Assembly: GCA_002005505.1 (NCBI GenBank)
Contig: KV908477.1
Span: forward strand, 22,886-86,885
Reading direction: 5' to 3'
Source: Botryococcus braunii
Taxonomy: Eukaryota; Chlorophyta; Trebouxiophyceae
Length of the DNA stretch: 64,000 nucleotides
Shown here: in pieces, positions 1-18,957 of the stretch
Position numbering within the stretch: position 1 is the first letter of the stretch
How the letters are laid out: the number at the start of each line of letters is the position of its first letter
Translations under genes and position numbers: made by a program
Notes under the pieces: generated by a model
Seen by the model: only the letters and a program-made list of their open reading frames with translations
What the model was told of the DNA's origin: nothing
Database searches by the model: none

Positions 1-1
1 A

Positions 2-412
2 AAACCCGCTCTACTTGAACTCATTATGAAGGATGCCTCGGTAAGGCGTGAGATGAGCAATGTGGAGGCGGTGGTGAAAGCTGCCAAAGAGGCTGAATCT
101 TTGTTGGCTATGCTTTCAGGTGTCTCCAAGGGAAAGGAGAAGGTCTATGGGGACCGCGAGGAGGGAGAAGTACCTCGGGACCGTGGGACCAAGCGTCCTG
201 CCCATAACCATCCCAAGGGAGCCACACGCCACTTGGGCAAACTTCAGAAGAAGTACGGCCTAAGCCAGGACAGGCGGGAGGCGGCTGGGAAGCTGGCCTC
301 TGGCGTCTGTTTCGAATGCAACAAGCCCGGCCATTTTGCATTCGAATGCCCTCTCAAGAAGGGGTCTTCTGGCAAGAAGACAAGCCCCGGCGCGGGACCT
401 TCTAATGCTTGA
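2..412 (+). CDS. gag: Ty3/gypsy Gag, C-terminal part (5' partial)
   Basis: C-terminal end of a retrotransposon Gag, open from the left edge of the window. It is basic and Lys/Arg/Gly rich and ends in a CCHC zinc knuckle (CFECNKPGHFAFEC, about 311-352) that would bind element RNA during particle assembly. The frame stops at a single TGA (410-412) and stays open, in the same frame, straight into protease and reverse transcriptase. Gag and Pol are therefore separated by one stop codon rather than a frameshift. The N-terminal part and the 5' LTR lie outside the window. Family assignment rests on the downstream Pol. Confidence 0.85.
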   Translation, partial: KPALLELIMKDASVRREMSNVEAVVKAAKEAESLLAMLSGVSKGKEKVYGDREEGEVPRDRGTKRPAHNHPKGATRHLGKLQKKYGLSQDRREAAGKLASGVCFECNKPGHFAFECPLKKGSSGKKTSPGAGPSNA

Positions 413-2290
413 AGGTGTGGGCCTTCGCTTGGTGATGTAGGCCCTGCATGTTTGACGTCTATTCATGCATTTGCTTGTCAAGAAGCCGTGTCACAGCTTG
501 TGATGGTGTTTCCTGCCGAGGTGCAGGGGAGCAAGGCCACGGCGATGCTGGACTCTGGAGCTTCTTGCAATGTGGTCAGTGCAGACTTTGCTAAAGCCCT
601 TCACTTGGAGATTGTGCCGCCGAAGGGGGATTCTTTAAGCATTAAGTTGGCTGACGGGAGAACTGTAAACCACATCGGATGTGCTGTCTTAGACATTGTC
701 ATCCAGGGGGTACAGTTTGCTAAGGTGTCGTGTCTTGTGCTAGACTTTGCCATGGATTGGAATGTGCTGTTGGGGACTCCCTGGTTAAAGACATTCCGTG
801 CAAATCTCATGTTTGAAGAGGACACCGTTAGGGGGTATACAAGAAAGAACAAGCCGTTCGTTTTGCGTTGCCCGCCTAAGGAGGAGAGGCCTTTGAAGGG
901 TTCAGAAGTGGAGGATGTGCCTAGATTGGTTTTGTCTGCAGTGCAGGCTAGAAGGTTAAGCAGAAAGGGCTGTCAGTCCTTTCTGGCAATTGTAACCGAT
1001 CTATCTACCGATCCGAATGTCTCCATTCCTTCTCCTAACTCTCCTGTTGTTGACATACTCAGTGAATTCCAAGATGTTTTCCCTGAAGATGTCCCGCACC
1101 TTCCGCCTGAGAGGCAAGGGGTTAGACACACTATACCCTTGAACGATCCACATGCTCGTCCACCGTCTCGTCCGTTGTACCGGCTTTCACGCTTAGAGTA
1201 TGATGAGGCGTTACGCCAGACAAAGCTATTGTTGGACAAAGGGTATATACAGCCGTCTACATCACCCTATGGTGCGCCCATTCTTTTTGTGCAAAAGAAG
1301 GATGGAAGCCTCCGGATGGTCATTGATTACCGAGCTTTGAATCGACAGACGGTCAAGAACAGGTATCCGATGCCTCGTATCGATGATACTCTTGATCAAC
1401 TGCAGGGTTCTACAGTGTTCTCTAGTCTTGACCTCACGTCTGGCTATCACCAGATCCGGATCACAGATGAGGATATGCCAAAGACAGCTTTCAGAACACC
1501 CGCGGGGTTGTTCGAGTGGCGGGTTTTGCCATTTGGGCTGACTAATGCCCCGGCCACGTTTCAAACTGCCATGAATGCTATCTTTGCTCCTTACCTGCAC
1601 AAGTTTGTGCTCGTGTACCTTGATGACATCCTCATCTACAGCAAGTCCATTGAAGAGCATAGGGAGCATCTCCGCAAAGTCCTTGAACTGTTGCGGCAGC
1701 ATAAGTTGTATGCTAACCTAAAGAAGTGCTCTTTCGCCAAGGATGAGCTGGAGTACTTGGGCCATTTAGTCTCAGCAGATGGGATTAAAGTGGACCCACG
1801 TAAGGTGGCTTCAGTTGCTAATTGGAGCACACCGAAGAATGTTGGCGAGTTGCGGTCTTTCCTGGGGCTGGCAACTTACTTTCGCAAGTTTGTTCGCAAT
1901 TTTGCAGCACTTGCATCGCCACTGTACAGACTCCTACGCCAAGGTGTGACCTGGGTATGGAGTGCTGGGTGTGTTCGGGCGTTTACCGAGATTAAACATG
2001 CCTTGACACATGCACCTTGCTTAGCGTATCCTGACTTCTCAAAGCCGTTTGAGGTCCATTGCGATGCGTCTTTGGCAGGGTTGGGGGCCGTGTTGTACCA
2101 GGAGGGTCGCCCAGTTGCCTACGAGAGTCGTCGCTTGACTCCCGCTGAGGTTAACTATCCTACTGGGGAGCAAGAACTTCTAGCTGTGGTGCATGCATTG
2201 ACAGTCTGGAGGTGCTACCTAGAGGGGGCCCCTGAGTTTCGTGTAGTCACGGACCACAAGGCTATCCTACTGGGGAGCAAGAACTTCTAG
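413..2290 (+). CDS. pol: Ty3/gypsy Pol: protease, reverse transcriptase, start of RNase H (disrupted)
   Basis: Continues in the Gag frame after the TGA at 410-412; no ATG is needed, and the first methionine-like start would be non-AUG. Order: aspartic protease with LDSGAS (about 547-565), a linker, reverse transcriptase with the F/YLDD box (YLDDILIYS, about 1616-1643), then RNase H with the first catalytic Asp region (HCDASLAGLGAVLY, about 2056-2100). The frame ends at TAG 2288-2290. This stop comes from a 107-bp tandem duplication that shifts the frame inside RNase H; the rest of Pol resumes in another frame just downstream. The protease-RT-RNaseH-integrase order is that of Ty3/gypsy (Metaviridae). 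Confidence 0.93.
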   Translation, partial: RCGPSLGDVGPACLTSIHAFACQEAVSQLVMVFPAEVQGSKATAMLDSGASCNVVSADFAKALHLEIVPPKGDSLSIKLADGRTVNHIGCAVLDIVIQGVQFAKVSCLVLDFAMDWNVLLGTPWLKTFRANLMFEEDTVRGYTRKNKPFVLRCPPKEERPLKGSEVEDVPRLVLSAVQARRLSRKGCQSFLAIVTDLSTDPNVSIPSPNSPVVDILSEFQDVFPEDVPHLPPERQGVRHTIPLNDPHARPPSRPLYRLSRLEYDEALRQTKLLLDKGYIQPSTSPYGAPILFVQKKDGSLRMVIDYRALNRQTVKNRYPMPRIDDTLDQLQGSTVFSSLDLTSGYHQIRITDEDMPKTAFRTPAGLFEWRVLPFGLTNAPATFQTAMNAIFAPYLHKFVLVYLDDILIYSKSIEEHREHLRKVLELLRQHKLYANLKKCSFAKDELEYLGHLVSADGIKVDPRKVASVANWSTPKNVGELRSFLGLATYFRKFVRNFAALASPLYRLLRQGVTWVWSAGCVRAFTEIKHALTHAPCLAYPDFSKPFEVHCDASLAGLGAVLYQEGRPVAYESRRLTPAEVNYPTGEQELLAVVHALTVWRCYLEGAPEFRVVTDHKAILLGSKNF

Positions 2291-2368
2291 CTGTGGTGCA
2301 TGCATTGACAGTCTGGAGGTGCTACCTAGAGGGGGCCCCTGAGTTTCGTGTAGTCACGGACCACAAGG
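2155..2368 (+). repeat. 107-bp exact-looking tandem duplication inside RNase H
   Basis: Positions 2155-2261 are repeated at 2262-2368; both start with CTATCCTACTGGGG. The short word CTATC stands at both junctions. The unit length is not a multiple of three, so it breaks the Pol frame. Confidence 0.93.
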
Positions 2369-3182
2369 CTATCACTTATTTGGACACTTTGCCTACTTTA
2401 AGTAGACGGCAAACCAGGTGGGCAGAGTTCCTTTCAAGGTTCAATTTTCGCATGGACTATGCCCCCGGAACGTCCAATGTGGTGGCTGACGCTCTGAGTC
2501 GGCATCCGTCCGACTATGAGGCTCCTTGTCCAATCATCAATGGCGTGGTGATTGGTGGGTGTTCGCACCCGGCGCACCGTTGTCTGCCAACGCTCTCTCT
2601 TTGTGCCTTGGTTGGCACTATCCGCTCTGCGGGGGAGGGGAGTGCTGCGGCCGGGGTTGCTCTGTCTTGGAAGGGCAAATTTGTCCAGGGTTATACTCAA
2701 GACCCATGGTTCCAAGATAAGCAGAATGTTGAAGGTCTGCTAGACTTTGACGGCTTCCTTCTGAGGGAGGGGAAGGCCGTGGTTCCGGATGCTTTCGGGC
2801 TGCGAGCTCACATCCTCAAGGAACTGCATGATAGCCCGTATGCTGGCCATCAAGGAGTGAAGAAAACCTTGGCCCTGGTAAGGCGCCATTATTGGTGGCC
2901 TACCATGCTTGCTGACATCGAACGTTACGTGCTAACGTGCCACTTGTGTCAGAAGAACAAGGCTCGGAACACTTTGCCTGCGGGGTTGCTGCAACCTTTA
3001 CAGTTGCCGCTGAATCCTTGGCACACGGTGACTATGGATTTCATTACCCAATTGCCTAGGACAGGCAAGGGTCATGATGCCATTTTCGTCGTAGTGGATA
3101 AGCTGACCAAGATGGTGCATCTTATGCCCACAACCACCAAGGCTACGGCTGAGCAGACGGCTAAGCTGTACGTTGACAATGT
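2293..3182 (+). pseudogene. pol: Ty3/gypsy Pol continuation: RNase H end and truncated integrase
   Basis: The shifted continuation of the gypsy Pol. It holds the end of RNase H (VTDHKAITYL, ADALSRHP), the integrase HHCC zinc domain (YAGHQGV about 2839, CHLCQ about 2938) and the first catalytic Asp of the integrase core (TMDFITQLPR, about 3032). Homology stops at 3182, before the second and third catalytic acidic residues. There it runs into the 3' end of an oppositely oriented copy. The segment 2339-3182 also occurs inverted at 4561-5404, with no amino-acid difference seen. Non-functional because of the upstream frameshift and the truncation. Confidence 0.9.
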
Positions 3183-5404
3183 ACAACGTACATTGATACG
3201 TCCCCCTCCTAGGTGACCGAGCTCCCGGGAGGCCTGCCAAAGCAAGCCGCAGTCACAGGCAGAGGCGTATAGAAGGTCACTGCCACACTTCTATACATCA
3301 CACTTTGAGCCGGCGAGTCTCCTCCAGACACCAGACCGCAGCCTGGGTGTACACTTGCCTGAGGTATCTCTATGGTACGCCTAGACCAGAATCCCGCAGT
3401 GACGGGGCCCAAAGGGCAGTCGTCGGCGTGAACAAATGTACACTCCACGTGTACAGGTTCCCATGAAGAAGCAGTGAAGTTGCTAGCTTCAGGGCGGATA
3501 GTAGGGGCCGGGGCTGGACGACACTTAGCCACCAAGTCAGGGGACGTTCTGTGATCACGCGAACGTATGGGTAAACCACGACCCCCCGGTGACGCAGCTT
3601 GACAGGCTCGTGCTGCTGTGTTTCCCCTAGTCAACCTGCCCACGACGGCGTGCCCCGCCTCGTGGTGCCCGTGCGTTGACTGTGTCCCAGTATCCCTTTA
3701 CAACATTGGGAGCATTTGTCAAATTCCGTTCCTCTTCCCAGGTGTCATGCTCTGACGAGTAACCCTTCCAGCGGACAAGGTACTCATACTTGGGACGGCC
3801 ACGTGAATTGACACGACGATGGTCCATTAAGGCTTCCACCTCGTACTCATCTTCCCCCTCCAGCACCTCTGCAGGTGGTGGGGGTTGCATCGAACCATCC
3901 CGCCGGTACCGTTCCAGGTTGGAGACATGAAAGACATCATGAATCCTCCATCGTGCCGGGAGGTCAAGCTCATAAGCTTGGGTACCCACACGTTTCACGA
4001 CTTGGAACGGCCCTACCCAACGCGGGAGGAGCTTGGGCGTGCCCACCTTGAAACGGAGGTTCTTTGAGGAGAGGAGGACCCAGTCCCCCACACCAAATTG
4101 AACGTCCCTTCGTTTGGTGTTGGCATACTGCGCTTGTCTAGCAGTGGCCACCCGATGGGTCATCCTGGCCTCATTGATGAGGCGTTGCATGCCTTGAACA
4201 AAGTCAGACGCACCAGGTACCCGTCTATTGGGGAGAATCGCGACTGGCAGGTGGGGGTGAAACCCGTAGTTCAGCAAGAACGGCGAGGACCCCGTGGACT
4301 CGTGATCGCAATTATTGATCGCGAATTCTGCACAGACCAACTTCTCATCCCAATCATCCTGGGACTTGGCCACATACATGCGTAGCATGTCCTCGAGCAC
4401 TCGATTCACTCTCTCAGTCTGCCCATCCGTCTGCGGATGGTAGGCTGTTGACATGGCTTGTCGAGTCCCAATGGATTGACACAAAGCTCTAGCAAAGTGG
4501 CTGGTGAAGAGATTATCTCTATCGGACACCACCACTTGGGGAACACCATGCAACTTCCACACATTGTCAACGTACAGCTTAGCCGTCTGCTCAGCCGTAG
4601 CCTTGGTGGTTGTGGGCATAAGATGCACCATCTTGGTCAGCTTATCCACTACGACGAAAATGGCATCATGACCCTTGCCTGTCCTAGGCAATTGGGTAAT
4701 GAAATCCATAGTCACCGTGTGCCAAGGATTCAGCGGCAACTGTAAAGGTTGCAGCAACCCCGCAGGCAAAGTGTTCCGAGCCTTGTTCTTCTGACACAAG
4801 TGGCACGTTAGCACGTAACGTTCGATGTCAGCAAGCATGGTAGGCCACCAATAATGGCGCCTTACCAGGGCCAAGGTTTTCTTCACTCCTTGATGGCCAG
4901 CATACGGGCTATCATGCAGTTCCTTGAGGATGTGAGCTCGCAGCCCGAAAGCATCCGGAACCACGGCCTTCCCCTCCCTCAGAAGGAAGCCGTCAAAGTC
5001 TAGCAGACCTTCAACATTCTGCTTATCTTGGAACCATGGGTCTTGAGTATAACCCTGGACAAATTTGCCCTTCCAAGACAGAGCAACCCCGGCCGCAGCA
5101 CTCCCCTCCCCCGCAGAGCGGATAGTGCCAACCAAGGCACAAAGAGAGAGCGTTGGCAGACAACGGTGCGCCGGGTGCGAACACCCACCAATCACCACGC
5201 CATTGATGATTGGACAAGGAGCCTCATAGTCGGACGGATGCCGACTCAGAGCGTCAGCCACCACATTGGACGTTCCGGGGGCATAGTCCATGCGAAAATT
5301 GAACCTTGAAAGGAACTCTGCCCACCTGGTTTGCCGTCTACTTAAAGTAGGCAAAGTGTCCAAATAAGTGATAGCCTTGTGGTCCGTGACTACACGAAAC
5401 TCAA
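2339..5404. repeat. Large inverted repeat: two 844-bp arms of gypsy pol
   Basis: Arm 1 (2339-3182) is the reverse complement of arm 2 (4561-5404). Both encode the same RNase H-integrase segment with no amino-acid difference noticed. The 1,378-bp spacer holds the integrase end, chromodomain and 3' UTR of the minus copy. At the junction after arm 1, CAATGTAC-AAC-GTACATTG (3177-3195) is itself a perfect 8-bp-arm palindrome. Confidence 0.88.
3627..5402 (-). CDS. pol: Ty3/gypsy Pol, RNase H to chromodomain (5'-truncated minus-strand copy)
   Basis: Minus-strand Pol remnant that begins inside RNase H (EFRVVTDHK) and keeps the whole C-terminal half: the integrase zinc domain, a complete DDE core (TMDFI, then VVVSDRDNLFTS, then HPQTDGQTERVN), the GPF-like region (GPFQVVKRVG, about 4000) and a C-terminal chromodomain (YLVRWKGYSSEHDTWEEE, about 3745-3800). 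A chromodomain after integrase marks chromoviruses and usually targets insertion to modified chromatin. The frame stays open to TGA-side stop at 3627. Protease, RT and Gag are missing: pol abuts a short leader and LTR at 5403-5589. Confidence 0.93.
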   Translation of the reverse strand, partial: EFRVVTDHKAITYLDTLPTLSRRQTRWAEFLSRFNFRMDYAPGTSNVVADALSRHPSDYEAPCPIINGVVIGGCSHPAHRCLPTLSLCALVGTIRSAGEGSAAAGVALSWKGKFVQGYTQDPWFQDKQNVEGLLDFDGFLLREGKAVVPDAFGLRAHILKELHDSPYAGHQGVKKTLALVRRHYWWPTMLADIERYVLTCHLCQKNKARNTLPAGLLQPLQLPLNPWHTVTMDFITQLPRTGKGHDAIFVVVDKLTKMVHLMPTTTKATAEQTAKLYVDNVWKLHGVPQVVVSDRDNLFTSHFARALCQSIGTRQAMSTAYHPQTDGQTERVNRVLEDMLRMYVAKSQDDWDEKLVCAEFAINNCDHESTGSSPFLLNYGFHPHLPVAILPNRRVPGASDFVQGMQRLINEARMTHRVATARQAQYANTKRRDVQFGVGDWVLLSSKNLRFKVGTPKLLPRWVGPFQVVKRVGTQAYELDLPARWRIHDVFHVSNLERYRRDGSMQPPPPAEVLEGEDEYEVEALMDHRRVNSRGRPKYEYLVRWKGYSSEHDTWEEERNLTNAPNVVKGYWDTVNARAPRGGARRRGQVD

Positions 5405-5424
5405 CGCCTTCGTCATGACGAAAA

Positions 5425-5589
5425 TGTAGTATTCTTGGAAAGGATGGCCCTGCACCGACGAAAGTGCTAGTATGGTCCGAGCACCATACCATATATAGTG
5501 CGAGCCTATGAGGCTACACCCAGTACCAATGTACCGCCCGGCACGTGCGGGGCCGATCCCCGGCACCGTCTGCCTACCGGCGCGCTACA
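5425..5589 (-). repeat. Ty3/gypsy LTR (165 bp), shared 3' LTR / 5' LTR
   Basis: 165 bp with inverted termini TGTAG...CTACA. On the minus strand a TATA-like CTATATATGG lies about 70 bp in. It is preceded on the minus strand by the purine tract AGGAGGGGGCGAA (plus 5590-5602), so it acts as 3' LTR of the 5590-7157 derivative. It is also followed at once by the minus-strand pol copy, as if it were that copy's 5' LTR. Confidence 0.88.
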
Positions 5590-5602
5590 TTCGCCCCCTC
5601 CT
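5590..5602 (-). other. Polypurine tract of the gypsy element
   Basis: Minus-strand AGGAGGGGGCGAA directly abuts the start of the LTR at 5589, the standard site where plus-strand DNA synthesis is primed. Confidence 0.75.
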
Positions 5603-6031
5603 AGGTGACCGAGCTCCCGGGAGGCCTGCCGAAGCAAGCCACAGTCACAGGCAGAGGCATATAGAAGGTCACTGCTACACTTCTATATCTTATACATTGA
5701 GCCGGTGAGTCTCCTCCAGACACCAAACCGCAGCCGCAACTGCCAGCCTGGGTGTACACTTGCCTGAGGTATCTCTATGGTACGCCTAGACCAAAATCCC
5801 GCAGTGACGGGGCCCAAAGGGCAGTCGTCGGCGTGAACAGATGTACACTCCACGTGTACACATTCCCACGAAGAAGCAGTGAAGTTGCTAACTTCAGGGC
5901 GGATAGTAGGGGCAGGGGCTGGACGACACTTAGCCACCAAGTCAGGGGACGTTCTGTGATCACGTGAACGTATGGGTAAACCACGACCCCCCGGTGACGC
6001 AGCTTGACAGGCTCGTGCTGCTGTGTTTCCC

Positions 6032-6416
6032 CTAGTCAACCTTCCCACGACGACGTGCCCCGCCTCTTGGTGCCCGTGCGTTGACTTTGTCCCAGTATCC
6101 CTTTACAACATTGGGAGCATTTGCCAAATTCCGTTCCTCTTCCCAGGTGTCATGCTCTGACGAGGAACCCGTCCAGCGGACAAGGTACTCATACTTGGGA
6201 CGGCCACGTGAATTGACACGACGGTGGTCCATTAAGGCTTCCACCTCCTACTCATCCTCCCCCTCCAGCACCTCTGCCGGTGGTGGGGGTTGCATCGAAC
6301 CATCCCGACGGTAGCGTTCCAGGTTGGAGACATGAAAGACATCATGAATCCGCCATCGTGCTGGGAGGTCAAGCTCATAAGCTTGGGTACCCACACGTTT
6401 CACCACTTGGAACGGC
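6032..6416 (-). pseudogene. pol: Remnant of gypsy Pol C-terminus with chromodomain
   Basis: Minus-strand remnant homologous to the end of the 3627-5402 copy. It keeps the chromodomain core (YLVRWTG, HDTWEEERN) and the basic C-terminus, but has an in-frame stop upstream of the chromodomain. Homology begins abruptly at 6416, where leader-like sequence is joined. Confidence 0.85.
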
Positions 6417-7157
6417 CATGGATGACGCCCATGTAGCGCGCGGCAGGCAGACTCATGACGGGCAAATGAGGGGATGTACGCTTCCCCTCATTTGGCTTGC
6501 TTTGGGTTGCTAATCCTTTGCAAATGTTTTCAACTTGCATTGCCTTAATGAAGCTTTGGTGTTTCAAGCATATCGTTGGGATTTCGATGGTAAAGTGTCA
6601 ACTTTTCCGGATGCCGATCTTACACGGATATGACGAGGTCTTGCTTTGTTGATTGGCGCCGAGTAGCATGGAGCTGAACATGCTTTCTATTTTGAAAGGC
6701 TCTTTTAGTGCTCGGTTGGCTTAGTAGTGCATTTATGGGGCCGTTGGAAAATGCCATGAATGTGGAATGAGCTTTGCATGCTGGTTTTGCTTCCATCATT
6801 GCTTAATGAAGGATTTGTTCTTTTGTGTTGCGGCACATTAGACACTTCTTTTGTCTGCCTGGCCCAGTTGCCTCTGCTCCTTGCCTGGCATTGGTCCATA
6901 GACCCGTTCACCACGTGGGCCTCGTGGTGGGCAACGTGTCTTTGGGGGGAGGAGAGAGGGAGAGAGGAAGCTTACGCTGGATAGTGAGAAGAGAAAGAGA
7001 GATGAGGCTTACGTTGGGAGGTGAGAGCTGTGTACCCCATAGGGGAGTGACCATATGATGACGGCCTTTGGCTGATGGTTGCGCTACAAGTTCCACGAGG
7101 CGTTGAAGCGATTCTCTACGAAAATGTAGGGGGAGGGGGAGGTCATGACGGCCAAAA
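6417..7157. other. Non-coding internal part of the gypsy derivative
   Basis: 741 bp with no convincing reading frame, probably the 5' leader of the parent element. It includes a GA-rich stretch at 6945-7005. Confidence 0.5.
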
Positions 7158-7322
7158 TGTAATATTCTTGCAAAGGATGGCCGTGCACCGACGAAAGTGC
7201 TAGTATGGTCCGAGCACCATACCATATATAGTGCGAGCCTATGAGGCTACACCCAGTACCAATGTACCGCCCGGCACGTGCGGGGCCGATCCCCGGCACC
7301 GTCTGCCTACCGGCGCGCTACA
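7158..7322 (-). repeat. Ty3/gypsy LTR (165 bp), 5' LTR of the minus-strand derivative
   Basis: Same length as, and nearly identical to, 5425-5589, with the same TGTA...CTACA ends. The minus-strand sequence just inside it begins TTTTGGCCGTCATGACC, the expected place for a primer-binding site. No obvious target-site duplication flanks the pair. Confidence 0.88.
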
Positions 7323-7686
7323 CAGCCCCATCCTTTCTGTAAGCTACTCCACTCCCCTTTTGGCACACGCTGCTGCCCTGCCCTCGCAGCACCGTTTTTC
7401 CTCCCCCCTCTCCAAGGGATATGCCTCCCTTACTTAGCTAACCTGGTTTACCTCTCTCTCTCAACACTCACCGCTCACGACCACTAATTCTATCCTTACT
7501 TTTGCACACTTCAGGTCCCTTGCTCCCCTGGATAGGTCTCACAGCGTTAGCATGCCACACAGGTTTAACTTCTTGCAGCTGCACAATCAATCATGCCCTT
7601 GGGCCAAAATAACACAATCCTCAGCCAACCGAAATTGCCGTGTTTAACAATAACTTACCTTGTTGGCTTGGGCCACTTTCTCTGCT
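7323..7686. other. Non-coding stretch between gypsy LTR and the next minus-strand frame
   Basis: No supported gene. Pyrimidine-rich sequence. It could be the 3' flank or UTR of the minus-strand region that follows. Confidence 0.4.
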
Positions 7687-8412
7687 TCAGTTCGAGGTTT
7701 CTTTCTGTCCTCTTCGGACTGTGACGAAGACGCACTGCTTGAGCGGCTTCTTGATCTCTTGCTTGGGCCTTCGATTTTCTCTTTGGATTTTATCTTTTTT
7801 TGCTATCTTCGCTGGCGGCGAACCAAGACTTTGCCTGGCAATCTGTGCGCTGTATCCCACCCACACTGCCGGCGGTTCTATCTTCGTCACAAAAACCCGG
7901 TCTAGCCTATCGAATATTGATGGAGGAGTCAATAGTACCCTCTCAGGATCAAACTGTGCTACTGCATCTGGGTTTTTAAGCACAGCTTCAGAGTATTCGC
8001 GACCTGCGCTGACCAGACTAGTATGCACCACAACCACAGTGTGCGGAGCGTCCCCTGGGGACCGAACCGCCGTCTTACAGACTAACTTTACAAACTGGTT
8101 TTGCGTCAGAGCATCAATGTCGCCGAAATGAACCGCTGCCACCTCGTAAAGCTTATGTGGGGTTCCCTCCCTGCTTAACAGCACGCTACATAACGTCTTA
8201 CTCGGCGGGGCTTGCACCCCAAGCTCGTCTGGGGCCTCTAAGTTCGCTGCCCAGGCTTCGAACTGCCCTGAAAACCTCCCAGGTGCTCTGGCACCAAACT
8301 CCATGCTTCGAAACTCGCAATATCGTCTTATATTACCAAAACCAGTGGCGACGGCCACTAACACCAATGAAGGTGCGTAGAGCCACCCGTCCCCCGGGTA
8401 TATCAGTCAAGA
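7687..8412 (-). CDS. Unrecognised protein-like frame, minus strand
   Basis: A 240-codon-scale open frame with balanced composition, not a microsatellite artefact. It has a hydrophobic start, a middle with motifs such as FGDIDALTQNQFVKLV and VVVVHTSLVSAGREY, and a Lys/Arg-rich tail (KIAKKDKIQREN). I do not recognise the family. It probably is a downstream exon: the minus-strand frame just upstream (8430-8545) ends at a plausible donor AG|GTGGGT, and two possible acceptors here (before the codons at about 8321 or 8303) keep the phase. It may be a host gene or part of an unknown mobile element. Confidence 0.4.
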
Positions 8413-8421
8413 GGGAGGGAC

Positions 8422-8779
8422 CCACCTAATGGTTTCCTCAGTTGCTTGTTTGAATCCTATCCTTTGGTTTTCTATATCACCTAGCCTGTTCCCCGTTGTT
8501 TCACCTGAAATATCCTTGATTGTCCATTCGTGATCTGGAGTCACGTGCTTGTTCGCCATTAGTCAATCCTTTTGGGGGTTTACTAGCCCTCCCGTGGCAA
8601 TGGAATTTTTGTCGTTGTACTGCCTGTCCTGCAGCTCCAAAAGGGTCATATTTACTGCATTTGTAGCATGTCTCAACTCAATATGACAAAATTCTTGAAG
8701 TCCTGAAGGATTGCTATTATCAGAAGAAAGTACTGCTGTAGCGTAGACCTCATGGAACGCCTGTGCAGCCCCTCCGCGA
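8422..8779 (-). CDS. Unrecognised upstream exon(s), minus strand
   Basis: From a possible acceptor at 8780 the minus strand is open for 72 codons (RGGAAQAFHEVYAT onward), reaches one TGA at about 8563, and continues in the same frame with an ATG (MANKHVTPDHEWTIK) to a donor-like AG|GTGGGT near 8422. Either the ATG is a real start and the upstream frame is separate, or a short intron removes the stop. Function unknown. It lies head-to-head with the kinase gene starting at 8856. Confidence 0.3.
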
Positions 8780-8855
8780 CTGTAGGTCCAGGCCTTGCGC
8801 ATCCAATACATCAACAGTCTTTGGCATGCATAGTAGAGTTACATGTATTTTACTG

Positions 8856-18957
<10,102 letters not shown>

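Larger units (their letters stand above)
5425..7322 (-). mobile_element. Internally deleted gypsy derivative, LTR to LTR, 1,898 bp
   Basis: Two 165-bp LTRs enclose 1,568 bp. On the minus strand this is about 741 bp of non-coding leader-like DNA (7157-6417), then the 3' end of pol with the chromodomain and 3' UTR (6416-5590). Gag, protease, RT and most of integrase are absent. The pol part carries a stop codon (near 6250) where the 3627-5402 copy has Tyr, so it is dead. The 3' UTR matches 3200-3630 with scattered changes. It could move only with help from a complete relative. Confidence 0.82.
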
